DNA of 64,000 nucleotides from Aedes albopictus. Taxonomy: Eukaryota > Arthropoda > Insecta > Diptera > Culicidae. The translations under genes and the position numbers were made by a program. This document shows positions 11,591 through 22,168 of this stretch, in pieces (the stretch's first letter is position 1; the number at the start of each line of letters is the position of its first letter). The notes under the pieces are model-generated. The model was not told where the DNA came from and ran no database searches. It was given only the letters and a program-made list of their open reading frames with translations. The stretch is taken from the NCBI RefSeq assembly GCF_035046485.1, contig NC_085137.1, positions 253,912,733 to 253,976,732 of the forward strand, read 5' to 3'.

Positions 11591-12426
11591 CCCCAATTTA
11601 CACAAGAATGCCAAGGATCACCGCTCATGCTTTACAATACAGTTGGAAAAACTAAAACAACACCTGGCCACAATGATGCATAAAGCACTAAAGCGGACCG
11701 GAAGTGTTCGTGAGCCAGCCCCCACCTGATAAATCTTCGTATACATGTAGATAAGATAACAATTCACTTGTTTTTATGGTGGACACACTCCATCACTCAT
11801 AATACCTTATTTGATGCTGCTTCGAAATTATAAGAATTTCACCATATTAAAAACATATTTCAATTTCAATGATATTTTGGTTATTTTGGAGCAACATATA
11901 TGGTACTTTTGAAAAATAGAACCATGATTTGTTCCTTTACACTTATGGATTAAGGACAAACGTCTTGAAGTCCCGCTTCAACAGTGCATCAGAACTTCAG
12001 ACGCACAAATCTCAAGAAGCAAGCTTCAAACAACAGTGTATTTGATTACTTGTAATAAGCCTAAAATAAGAAGCTGAGGTGCGCTGGTTATGTTTACGGG
12101 GAAACTAGTGCTCTCGAAATCGTGAGTAGGTGCCAAAGTCGGCCATTGTGGCGGCCATTTTGGGATTCTAACAAGTCTGTCCTTAGTTTTACATAAAAGT
12201 CAACGGTTTCGGCAAAAACAGGGGTGTCCATTTCGCCCCGGGTGTTCATTATGCCCCTAATCCCCCTAGTCATAAAAATATCGTTAGAAACGGGACATAA
12301 TAAAATCTGTGTCTGAAGTGTCAAGAAGGTAATACTTTTTCCTGTGGAATATCTTTCTATTTGATACATTAATACCAACGGTGAATACGTTATTCAATTA
12401 CTGCAGATACTGGACTACCACAATAC

Positions 12427-12565
12427 GTAAGGGGATTTTTGCGATTTTTCGACACCCCCTCCACTCCTTGTAAGATTTTTTGTATGATAAATACCCTAAA
12501 TATTTTTGTATGGCGTGTAAGATTTCTCAAACCCCCTTCTCACCCTAAACCCTTACGTAATTAAT
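12427..12565. mobile_element. Relic of the C-rich MITE family
   Basis: The segment ccctccactcc...aaacccccttctcaccctaaacccttacgtaatt matches in style the better preserved copies at 17291-17452 and 57497-57651 (C- or G-runs flanked by CGTAATT/ACGTCA ends). The termini are too decayed to define precisely. Confidence 0.4.
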
Positions 12566-12839
12566 GGGGAGCTCCTTTAAAGGCTTTCTTTTATCATTCG
12601 ATCAGAGAGCGAGATTGTAGATTCTCCATATAACATATTTTATCGAATATTCCGTGTACTATTTTACCCAATCACGAAGATGTTGTTGATACACTGTAGG
12701 TTTTCACAGCTTACCATTTGTATCGCAATACAATTTCCCGCTTTCCCGCGTGACCGCTCTGCTGTTCTGGTAGTGAATGGATTTTACAGGATCTGTTGTT
12801 ATCATTCGTACGATCGCATTCACAGAAGCGTGCACCTGC

Positions 12840-14169
12840 TTAATCCTTGCTCTCCAGAGCGGAAGCACCAGAGATAATTTCAATCAGTTCACGGGTGATG
12901 ACAGCCTGTCTGGTTCTGTTGAAGGTCAGAGTCAGCTTGTCAATCATCTCGCCGGCGTTCTTGGAGGCGTTGTCCATGGCAGTCATACGGGAGGACTGTT
13001 CCGAGCAAGCGCCCTCCTTCATGGCGAAGAACAGCAGCGAGGCCATCGAGAACTCCAGATAGTTCTGGATGACATCGGAATCGAGAGAATCGTAAACCGG
13101 CAGTTTCTCGGCCGACTCGACGGACTTCAAGCTGAAGATGGGCATGTCGGCTACGGCGTACGACACGACCGACTTGAACTTGTTGTAGATGATCTTGCCG
13201 TCGGTGTACTCGTATCCGAGGTTCAGGATGGCGTTGGTCAGCTTGGCAGCATCCAGGAAGGTCGGTGGCAGACGACCCACCTCGTTGCACACCATTTCGA
13301 TGTTCTTGCTATAGAGACGCTGCAAGATGGCACGCGACTTGTCGCCAACGCAGATCACCTTGATGTTGGGATCGGCAGCCAAATCGCCACGGATGTGACG
13401 GGCCACACCGGTGTGGACTGCACCGCACAGACCTAGAAGTAGGAATAAAGTCATATTGTTCGATTAGTTGATATTCGATGGTGTATGTAGCAATGGCCAA
13501 AATAAGGGATGGGGTAGGTGTACCAGATATGGCTATTATAGTGGTTTCCTATTAAAATTAAGCACCAAAGTCGGTATACAGTTAATAAAAACCCAAGGAT
13601 AATTATTCAGGGGTAGGAATCGATTAATCCAGGATCAAATCCAATAGAGCGTCGTCATTCTGGCGTAGACTTCAAAAGAACGACTTGAGGCCCAAATGAA
13701 CATTGATGTCTTTTTTAACAAACGAACCCTAGCTTTTTTGTGGACAAATTGGAATTGCAACCAAACTTCAATGATTTACTGCGAAAAAATAAAGAATTAA
13801 ACAACATACCTCTGTCGGAGGTGACGGCAATGTAGAGCTTCTTGGGTTCTTCTTCCTTGGCGGCAACTTCCGCCTTCTCGTAGAACTGCTGAGCTCCGAC
13901 ACCGTACGGTCTGGCCTGCTTCAGATCACGTTCAGCACGGGCGTACCTGAAATCAAGCAACGTACAGTTTTCACCGAAATTCCCCCCAAATCCCGAAAAA
14001 CTCACTTGGCGGCGGACACCATCTTCATGGACTGAGTGATCTTCTGGATGTTCTTGACCGACTTCAGACGGATCGAGATGGCCTTCAGCGTGGCCATTCC
14101 ACGGTGCTGCTGTCCGAGGCAGACCTCCGCCGGCACCTGGGCCAAAACTGGAACAACGGACTTGAACAT
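12840..14169 (-). CDS. ATPsyn-gamma: ATP synthase F1 subunit gamma, mitochondrial
   Basis: This is the central rotor shaft of the mitochondrial F1Fo ATP synthase, which couples proton-driven rotation to catalysis in the alpha3beta3 head. The coding sequence is the join of 14169-14006, 13946-13810 and 13432-12840 (894 nt, 297 residues, matching the usual insect length). Introns start GTGAGT and GTATGT and end TTTCAG and TTCTAG. Exon one gives a presequence ([12 protein letters not shown]...) and then the conserved N-terminal helix [20 protein letters not shown]. Exon two contains [11 protein letters not shown], and exon three contains the C-terminal helix [21 protein letters not shown] transit peptide cleaved near residue 24 is inferred. 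All landmark motifs of the family are present without lesions. GC-rich codon use contrasts with the AT-rich surroundings. The start was chosen because the ATG follows a 3' splice site closely and opens the presequence. Confidence 0.96.
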
Positions 14170-14425
14170 CTTGCTGCCTCCTGGAAATGCAACCGAAATG
14201 GGAAACAGAAACCCGATCAGGACACAGATTCTCCGCTATCACAGGTTATTACACAATAAACTTTTTCCCACTTGACAGTTCAACGCATTCGGCTGAATGG
14301 CTGGCTGGACCACGAACCGCAAGTGTTATGTAAGATTATTTTACCAGCCGTTCATTCTTGAGTAATTTGCTTCAAAACACACCACCGCGCACCGATTTCG
14401 AACGGTCTTCGATCCGGCCACTAAC

Positions 14426-14560
14426 CTTCGGGATAATTTGGAGTCGAAAATCACAAATTTGTCGGAAACGGGCTGCTTTTTCTCGGTCGGTCGGAACTTT
14501 TCTCGTCCGATAGTTGCGGATGTCAAAAAAGATGGTCGCACACAGAGGTTTTCTTCTTCC
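14426..14560 (-). other. Probable 5'UTR exon of ATPsyn-gamma
   Basis: Eleven bases upstream of the start codon is an acceptor (GCATTTCCAG, exon base 14180), implying an upstream non-coding exon. A good donor AAG|GTTAGT lies at 14426/14425 on the minus strand, giving an intron of about 245 nt. The upstream end near 14560 is arbitrary; no TATA box is evident. Confidence 0.45.
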
Positions 14561-14752
14561 AGCGGTGAGTGTTTTTCTTTCGATGTAGCGGTGCTCGCTG
14601 CAGGGCTGCCGTTTGATTATCTTCGAAAATTTTGACACTAGAATTGGGCGATGGCGATCGAAACCAAGAATGCATGCACAGAAAAAAATCATGTGTTATT
14701 TATTGTTTTTTTTTACGAATGAAACAAATTCCTTAAAAATTCATCGCTCAGT

Positions 14753-16085
14753 TACACTAGCACCCGCTGGTGACGATATAGGGCTCTGCACAAAATTCTC
14801 ACCCTCTCTTTCGCTCTCATTGAGATTTAGTAAACAACAAGGCCAGGAAATGTCAAAATCCCATACAAAATCAAAACAGTGCAGTGCCCTTATAGGCACT
14901 GCATACGGCGGTTGCTATGATAAATTTTTCTAAGTCAGGCCAAACATTTCAATAGGTCCTATCTGCATTTGAGAGGCTCTCTTTGTTTACTTTCTCTTTC
15001 AATTATTGCAATGTAATGGTACACTTTTCAACTATTTTTGCAGTACAAATCAAAAGACGATTGTTTTGACCATCGTTTAATGCAAGGAGGCAATCAAAAT
15101 ACAAATAAACAGCTGAGATACTAACGAAAGAGAGAGAAAACAAAGAGAGCCTCTCTTCTGCAGATTGGACCTTTAGACATGTTTGGCCTGAAGTATATGA
15201 CGTTTCGTGGCCTTGTTGTTTACGATTGTTGTTGACGATTTCGTTGGCTTTCTTTAGGCAGTGTGAATAAATTCAAAAGGTGAGTTTGCGCGCACTGAGT
15301 GGTGTGCTAATTTATTATATACTTACTGCTAAGATTTCACCAAGAGCCAAGGTAAAACTTTAAGAAAGTGTTTTAGTTATAATACCTAGAATGACCTCGA
15401 TCCTACAGAAGCGTGTAGCGCTGAATGAAGCACTGGGAGATTTAGGTAGCCATGATTGTCCTGCTTCTCGTCGAATTCCTTTCGATGATGATAATTCTGT
15501 TGTCGGAGGCCATCACCCAAAACTTCAAAGTTGCTGCACATCCAAGTTAATTTGGAACTTGACATTGTCGGCGTGAATCGTCGATCCGCAGTCCTGTGGG
15601 CAGCGATACCGGAATGGACATTGTAGACGGGACGCTCCTGTTAGTTCAGAACCGCTGATAGTTCCTGAATTGATTGATTGATTTGTCTTTATTAGAGAGA
15701 CTTTCAGCCCTTGGCTGGTTCGTCTCTATAGTTCCTGAAGGAATTCCAGGAGAAGCTCTTGTTGAAATCTTAGCAGTAAGTAATAAATTAACACACCACT
15801 CAGTGCGCGCAAACTCACCTTTTGAATTTAGTCACACTGCCTAAAGAAAGCCTCTAAGTCCGAATCGTAAACAACAAGGCCACGAAACGTCAAAGACTTA
15901 GAAAATTTATCATAGCAACCGCCGTATGCACTGCCCTATTAGGGCACTGCATGAAATTCTCTCCTTCTCTTTCACTCTTACAGAAATTTTGTAAACAACA
16001 AGGCCAAGAAACGTCAAAATCCCATACAAAATCAAAACAATGCACTGCCCTATATCGTCTACAGCAGGCGCTAGTGTGAAACGTC
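14753..16085. mobile_element. Inverted-repeat element with flipped inner segments
   Basis: The outer ends GTTACACTAGCACCCGCTG (14753) and CAGCAGGCGCTAGTGTGAAAC (to about 16081) are inverted. Further in, 15180-15340 pairs with the complement of 15765-15905 (landmarks gtttgcgcgcactgagtggtgtg and cgtggccttgttgtttac). Between these, a stretch of about 100 bp (attctc..tcaaaatcccatacaaaatcaaaac) occurs in the same orientation in both arms, at about 14795-14880 and 15954-16041, although its surroundings are inverted. It is bounded by short inverted gggcactgca/tgcactgccc motifs. A 58-bp retroposed tail sits at 15670-15727. Confidence 0.65.
15670..15727 (-). mobile_element. 58-bp retroposed LINE 3' tail with 12-bp target duplication
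   Basis: The segment is flanked by perfect 12-bp direct repeats atagttcctgaa (15658-15669, 15728-15739). On the minus strand it reads a stem CAGCCAAGGGCTG, then TCTAATAAAGACAAATC and a TCAA-type tail. A relative with the same architecture is at 42362-42422. It is a severely 5'-truncated retroposed end of a LINE or LINE-driven SINE. Confidence 0.75.
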
Positions 16086-16101
16086 AAACGCGAACTTTTA
16101 C

Positions 16102-16374
16102 CACCGACGAACCGACGTGACAGCTAGAACAAATAAATTCAAATTTGATGTCCGCGACGCCATGATGAAAAATAGCCGAACACTATCGCCACCTCTATAA
16201 CGGCTCGCGATGATTTGGTAGCTCGACACCGAACCCCCGTGTGTTTATATACGAATCGGTTCGCGTCTGCGCTGATTTGACAGAAGCGATCGCTCGCTTC
16301 GCCGGTCGACCGTTAAATTTGGGGGGGGGGGGGGGGCACTTTTGAATCACCACTGTCACGTCGGTTCGTCGGTG
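16102..16374. mobile_element. MITE with 22-bp perfect TIRs and 7-bp target duplication
   Basis: Ends CACCGACGAACCGACGTGAC (16102) and its complement (16353-16374) match perfectly over 22 bp. The heptamer cttttac flanks both sides (16095-16101, 16375-16381). A run of sixteen G residues (16321-16336) lies inside. No coding capacity. The sharpness of the duplication suggests a comparatively young copy. Confidence 0.85.
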
Positions 16375-16382
16375 CTTTTACG

Positions 16383-17290
16383 ATGCGCGCGCCTCTGGTT
16401 GTGAAAGCAACAACTGCGGGGATCTAAAATGTTCGTTGAAGCCGTGGGCGATGTGAATTTCATCATTGTTACGTCTGTTTGTCAGTGAGAGAGAAGGGTA
16501 ATAAAACGTCAGATAGCAACAGCGAAATCGGAGAAGGACCGAGAGAAGGACGAAATCTATTACATTGAAGTCTAATCAGTAAAAAAGGCATTAAGGCTCA
16601 AATAACTCAGCAATCATCAATAATTTAAAAGCAGTTTTTTCGCTCAAATTCATACAGCTTCTAGTGAAAATTATTTCAATCTGATCTAGATGGTAAATAG
16701 AGTGCAGTGATAAATTTTCAATACGATTAGTTAAAATTTGAGCGAGAAAACTGCCTTGGAGTTTTTCAATACGAAATGCATTGAACAATATGTGGAAATG
16801 ATTGTTTGAGAAATTTTGTGAATTGGCGCCCTTCATCCAAGGCGGCGGCTTCAAAAACTACCCTGATAAAAAATATCATAAAAATACGATAAATTTTATT
16901 GTTACAACACCATTTTTTCGAAAAATATTCACCATTAAAAATATTGTAATTTACACGGCTATTGTTCTATACCATTCGGCGAATGGTAAATGGCACTTTT
17001 ACAATAAAAAATGGTGGTCGTTATGTATCTTAACCATAAAATTTTGAGAAAATTTTCATACACTTTTTCGCGAAAAACAATAGAATGTATTGTGTTTTTA
17101 TTAGACATTTTTAGGACAATTTTCAAAAGAAAACAATATATCTTTATGTTTTTTCATTGTTCTTACAATACAAATACAATTAATTGGATGGCGTCAAATG
17201 AACCGTTGTTAGAATAAAAATACAATAATATTTGTTGTTATTTGTAAGCAGTTTTCGCTTTTGAAAATCCATAGAATTTATATTTCCCGC
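16383..17290. other. Unassigned AT-rich DNA
   Basis: Contains a single match to the GTTACGTCTGTTTGTC MITE end at 16469 and short AT-rich frames with no recognisable domain. Nothing else is supportable. Confidence 0.4.
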
Positions 17291-17452
17291 TAAGGGAAGG
17301 TTCATTTATTACGTCCATCGTTTTTCGGGATTTCTAGACCCCCCTCCCCCCTCTGTCACACTATTTCCCTATACCTTATACACGTGCTGTCACACTTCCC
17401 TAGACCCCCCCCCTCCCCCAAATGTTTGACGTAATTTATGAACGTTCCCTAA
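17291..17452. mobile_element. Small C-rich MITE
   Basis: The left end TAAGGGAAGGTTCATTTATT and the right end, complement TTAGGGAACGTTCATAAATT, are inverted repeats of about 25 bp reaching ACGTC. The interior has two C-runs (ccccctccccc). The same layout occurs at 57497-57651. Confidence 0.75.
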
Positions 17453-17885
17453 CATTTATATCCAGCATTTACGAGCACTAACGGCCGCCAGAATTATATG
17501 CACATTTTATGATAAGAATCAAACACTTTGATGTCTGTCTGGTATGTATTGCTTGGCAGCTGTTGATAAGGTCTATCTTCAATCTTTTCAAATAACTGCC
17601 GAATATCACCCCAGGTCGTATGATCCATACCATAAATCGTTCACAATTCATGTGGCCATTAGTATCTGTAAATGCTGGAGAAAAATGTTACCAAGAAATA
17701 TCAATTATTTGGTTTTTCAAAGGCGAAATCTTGTTTACATAACAACAAATATTATTGCATGTTTATTTTAACATCGGTTCAATTGACCCCATTAAACTAA
17801 CTGTATTTGTATTGTTATCAAAGGTAGTTTGCTATTTACTACATTCCTTTAATTTATTGGAAAACATTAGAAAAATCATTGTTCA
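17453..17885. other. Unassigned DNA
   Basis: Two open frames of 60-75 codons lie here on the plus strand. Neither shows a recognisable motif or splice context, and I see no feature to support. Confidence 0.35.
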
Positions 17886-17998
17886 TCTTTTTCTTGTCGT
17901 AACATCCTCACTTGGCTGGAACCTGCTTTTCAGCTAGTTTTCTATAAATACTTCCTCAGTTATTCATTGAGAGCTTCCTCTGCCAACACGGCTTGACG
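17886..17998 (-). mobile_element. Truncated Feilai-like SINE relic
   Basis: Phrases cctcacttggctggaacctgc, ttctataaatacttcctcagttatt and gagagcttcctctgcca match, with decay, the 3' part of the SINE at 44963-45251. The tRNA-derived promoter part is absent. Confidence 0.6.
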
Positions 17999-18118
17999 TC
18001 TGTCAGTCGTTGAAGTTTTAGCGAATAACATTCGATAACCGAAACATCTACTATACTCAAATTTCAAACGAAAACTATAAAAAATATTTCAAGTGATTTT
18101 GTATTTGATTATATATAT

Positions 18119-19349
18119 ATACAGGGTGTTAGCATAGACTAATTTCAAGACCTCGATGTACCAAAGAAAACGATCAAATTTTCGGTGACCAGTCCGGTAC
18201 CCAATAAATATTCATAACCGTGTATTTTTTCCGTGTAAATTGCCTTTTGTGTAAATTTTATTCAGCGTGTTACACTGATCTGACAGCTCTGGCAGTAAGG
18301 GACTAAACATAAATTACGTAAAGTGAGTACCGAGGATTGTTCACAATCTGCGAACTTGACTGCGGAAAAAAATGCGACCATGACGCCGCTGGTGTTAGGT
18401 TCCTGAGTGCAAACTTTTTATAGGGTGATAGAGGACCATAAATGGTGAAAAAAATTGTTCTACGCATATGGTCAAATCTCAACCGTTACGTAGTTATTGA
18501 TCTCTCCATGTTTTTGACTGTTATTGCCTTAACTGGCTATAACTTTAAAATGGTCAAACTTATCGCAGTTTTTTTGCCCTTATTCGAAAGATTATTGAAT
18601 TTTCTATCAAATGGCATCTTTGAAGCGATTGGTTTAGTTAAATAACTAAGTTTTCTAGAGCAAATAGCTTAAAAGTTGTGTTTTTTAATTTGTTTTTGTG
18701 AATTATCTTTGAAAAATGCGTAATAAATTAAAATTCTTTCTTTGGCAAAGTTGTGGCCCTTGTTTCACTCTACAATCCGTTCTTTCACCTCAAACTTCTA
18801 TCTCTTATCGTTTTCTTGCAATTTTGATTTAAACGTCGCATTTAAGATCATAAATTTGAAATCGTCATGGTAAGCACCTTTTTGCGCACTGTGCCGCACA
18901 TTTAAATCGAAATTGCAAGAAAACGATAAGAGTTAGAAGTTTGGCGTCAAAGAACGAATTGTAGAATGGAATAGGGGCCACGACTTTGCCAAAGAAAGAA
19001 TTTTAATTTATTACGCATGTTTCAAAGATAATTGACAAAAACAAATTAAAACACGCTATTTTTAGCTATTTTGCTCTAGAAAACTTAGTTATTTAACTAA
19101 ACCAATCGATTTAAAGATGCCATTTGATAGAAAATTCAATAATCTTTCGAATAAGGGTAAAAAAATTGCGATAAGTTTGACCATTTTAAAGTTATTGCCA
19201 GTTAAGGCAATAAGAGTCAAAAACATGGGGAGTTCAATAACTACGTAACGGTTGAGATTTGACCATATGCGTAGAACAATTTTTTTCACCATTTATGGTC
19301 CTCTATCACCCTTTAAAAAGTTTGCACTCATGAACCTAACACCCTGTAT
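18119..19349. mobile_element. Palindromic element A inserted in TA-rich DNA
   Basis: The left arm (about 18391-18840) and right arm (about 18900-19349) are inverted copies with a loop of about 60 bp. The termini read ACAGGGTGTTAGG...CCTAACACCCTGT next to TATATATA. Each arm encodes the same 67-codon frame (MVKKIVLRIWSNLNRYVV...), but this reflects arm identity rather than shown selection. A 259-bp insertion (18132-18390) separates the first 13 bases from the rest of the left arm. Confidence 0.75.
18132..18390. mobile_element. 259-bp insertion in palindromic element A
   Basis: The heptamer ggtgtta is present at 18125-18131 and 18391-18397 and occurs only once in the sister element B, so it is a target duplication. 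No clear terminal inverted repeats are seen. The family is unknown. Confidence 0.55.
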
Positions 19350-19401
19350 ATATATATACAGGGTGTTAGGTTCCTGAGTGCAAACTTTTGAAAGGGTGAT
19401 A

Positions 19402-20604
19402 CGAGGGGCGAATCACTAGCGCATTTTCGATTCAGCCTTGCGTATTGACATACGCATTGGCGCATTTTGTTACGCATTAGCGTATTAAGGTACGCATTTC
19501 TAAAATTGAACAACACCTGTCAAAATTTTACAGCATGCACTTTTCAACGCATTGATAAAATTATGCGTATTTTTATACGCATTGACAAACAAAACTTGCA
19601 TTTTTCTACGCATTGATAGAAAACACGCATTTTTCTACGCATTGATAGAAAACGCGCATTTTTATGCGCATTGGTGGAAGGCTCGCATTTTTAAACGCAT
19701 TGATAAATACAGTGGTTTTTCGGTTTTATCACGGTCAAAAAAAATTTTACCTTGATAAAAACGAATCCGTGAATTTAGCGAAACGAGACATAAATGTATT
19801 TTTTTTATCCAAAATCGTTTAGCTGAAAAATATATAAGTCGTAGCTTATACTTTTTAACTATTTTGGTGGACTGGACAATGCTGTATTGATTTAATATTG
19901 ATTTCGGAATGTTTTAAAACAAGTGTGATAAAAACGAAATGAAAATCGTGATATAATCGAACAGAAAACCGTGAATTGGCTTCTTTAGCGGTGTTGAGAT
20001 AATTCCATATTCTGAATCTGCACGCGAAACTGAGCCGAAATCCAAATTTTCATGAATTTTGGTGACCGGGAACCTATTTAAAAATCAATTTGAAGTTTGT
20101 ATGGGAGCGGTTTGTCGAATCACCCCTCGTCGCATTTTGTACTGGGTGGAGCTGTCAAACAGTTACCCAGCTGTCAAAAGGCGATTTCGAAAAATCTCTT
20201 TGAAATTGATTTTAGGTACCAAAATAAAGTTCTAAAAATCTGAAAAAAATCATAGTGGCTCAGAAAAAGGTGCTCTTTTGTTTAAAATAAAAAATCGATA
20301 CATTTTTCTTGATTTAAAAACCCAATTTGGGCGAGTAGTGATTAAAACGACTAGTGATAAAACCGAAACGACACTGTAACACGCATTTTCCTACGCATTG
20401 GCGTATTTTTCAACAAATTATGTATTAAAACTCCAAAAAATCGTCATGCATTCCTGTGCATTTTTCAACGCATTGGATATTTTGGCGCATTTTTCAACGC
20501 ATTACATTTTCAAATGCATTTTTCAACGCATTGGAGCATTTTGTAACGCATTTTCATCAAAACGCATTTTCGATTCAGTTGTTTTGTAAGTGATCCGCCC
20601 CTCG
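19402..20604. mobile_element. hAT-like element, CGAGGGGCG ends, 8-bp duplication
   Basis: Ends CGAGGGGCGAATCACT and (complement) CGAGGGGCGGATCACT are flanked by the perfect octamer gggtgata (19394-19401, 20605-20612). The interior is built from a degenerate array of acgcatttttcaacgcattg-type units, interrupted by a TA-flanked MITE at 19708-20378. Several frames stay open through the array (for example 19552-19755) because the unit is stop-poor. Confidence 0.8.
19708..20378. mobile_element. TACAGTG-ended MITE nested in the hAT-like element
   Basis: Ends TACAGTGGTTTTTCGGTTTT and (complement) TACAGTGTCGTTTCGGTTTT are inverted repeats, consistent with a TA target. The interior contains blocks (gtgctcttttgtttaaaa, gtcgcattttgtactggg, ttcatgaattttgg) also found, in inverted order, at 55730-56445. 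Confidence 0.7.
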
Positions 20605-20784
20605 GGGTGATAGAGGACCATAAATGGTGAAAAAAATTGTTCTACGCATATGGTCAAATCTCAACCGTTACGTAGTTATTGAACTCCCCATGTTTTTGAC
20701 TCTTATTGCCTTAACTGGCTATAACTTTAAAATGGTCAAACTTATCGCACTTTTTTAACCCCTTTTCGAAAGATTATTGAATTT

Positions 20785-22168
20785 CCCGCATAGAGATTTA
20801 CAGTTTGACTTAATCTCCAAACAGTAAATCTCTTCTATCTGTTTCTGTTAATGTATAGCAAACAGTTGCTTTTATGTCGAAGAATATAAGATTCAACGCA
20901 TTCAACTATATACCACGGCCTATGCAACCCATACCAATTGGTGACATTATATTAAACTGTGCAGATATTGTTGAATGAAATAAAGATAAAACTCGCTATT
21001 TACGGTGGCATTATTAATTTACCTTATGTCAAACTGTTTGTGCACAGTTCTATGCTACACACCTACATGCAAGCATTTGACTATACGCCACTGATGTTGA
21101 ACAATATGATAAACAGTTGTACGCATCTGTATTCGTGAATCGATGAAAATCGGCTGACAACATTCAAAACAAAGAAAAAAAAACTGGAAGCAGTGAACCA
21201 AAATGGAAATTTTGTCGCAGAACACAGATTTAGAAAAGTATCTGCCATGTAGTAAATCGGATAATTGTACTCTCGATTGTCCTAGAAGTAGCAGCTAACG
21301 TTCTGTAGCGGTAAGTACCATATATGACAGACAAAAAACACCCAACTCACAGTAAATCTTTTCCCGTAGTCGGAAACTGTTTCTACCCGGAGGCGCTAAG
21401 CGGCAGCATAGCTACCGGAGACCAACGTCGCCTTCATTTGCGCAACATCCGGACACTCCAGCTACTAGGCATTAGTTTACCCATGGTGAGTAATCTCTAC
21501 CAGAAGCAGGATGCTAGTGTTCCAAGACGATGAGCTGATTTTCAGAATCCTGCTGACACTGGTATGCAAGCTTTCGCGGAAAACAAACGACGAAGGAGTT
21601 GATGAAGCAGCACATTCAATTTAGGCGTAAGAGTTTATGGAGTTTATTATTTTCCATTGTGGTGTGATTAATAAAATCAATTGTTTCATTGATTCTCATT
21701 AAATTTGTTCCTCATTTCTCTTTTTCTCTTAAACAAAAGAACAGTACAATATAATTGTATAGCTGTATGAATACAATACGGTTTACAGTTGTTCTACTAT
21801 GAAGAACAATAAATCACCAGTTATACATACATTAATCATTTTTCTTCCAAATTTATGGTTAAACTGTTCTCCAACCATTTGCTATGCAGTGAATTGTCCG
21901 AAAAACTGGATAGTATGTTGACCATATTCTTCACTGTATTGCGAAAAATTTGTTCGGGAAAACGAGCGATTTTTTATGGTAACCTATCTTAACCGCCTAT
22001 TCCACATACTGTAAATTGGCGGATTACCATTTGTCAAACTGGCAAATATGTACATGGAATGGTAAGCTTACTGTTAGCTCCGATAGTCTGAGAAATGGTT
22101 AAATGACAATTGCTAATGGTTATCTACAGTATGAGAAACATTATATTTACAGTTTGTGATTATGCGGG
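20785..22168. mobile_element. CCCGCATA-ended insertion in element B
   Basis: Ends CCCGCATAGAGATTTACAGTTTG and (complement) CCCGCATAATCACAAACTGTAAAT are inverted. Comparison with element A shows the empty site gaattttctatc, so the duplication is only 2-3 T residues. A 70-codon frame (21324-21533) ends at a donor-like ATG|GTGAGT at 21483; its product is not recognised. Confidence 0.65.

Larger units (their letters stand above)
6275..11726. mobile_element. 5.4-kb insertion flanked by a 23-bp direct repeat
   Basis: The sequence TGATAAATCTTCGTATACAT plus GTA occurs at 6252-6274 and again at 11727-11749, bracketing this segment. The repeat looks like a long target duplication or a recombination footprint. 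The interior is non-coding apart from relics and contains further nested elements (6624-9514). The type is unknown: no LTRs, RT or transposase are visible. Confidence 0.4.
5909..12268. mobile_element. Outer shell of a nested transposon stack (GGGGCNNAATGGACACC family)
   Basis: The left end (5909-5955) carries two copies of the motif GGGGC-NN-AATGGACACC and the right end (12218-12268) carries the inverted pair, finishing CCCCTAATCCCCCTA. Only about 0.9 kb belongs to this element (5909-6274 and 11727-12268). The rest is later insertion. An additional motif copy lies at 6165-6185. The ends resemble those of the TA-flanked element at 6982-8574, so the two are probably relatives. Assigning both ends to one copy is inference. 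Confidence 0.5.

Noticed and set aside
12777..13436. 219-codon plus-strand frame
   Set aside because: Antisense shadow of the ATPsyn-gamma last exon, GC-rich and stop-poor.
18442..19292. Twin 67-codon frames of nearly identical sequence
   Set aside because: They lie in the two arms of a palindrome, so similarity follows from the inverted repeat; the third copy has a stop.
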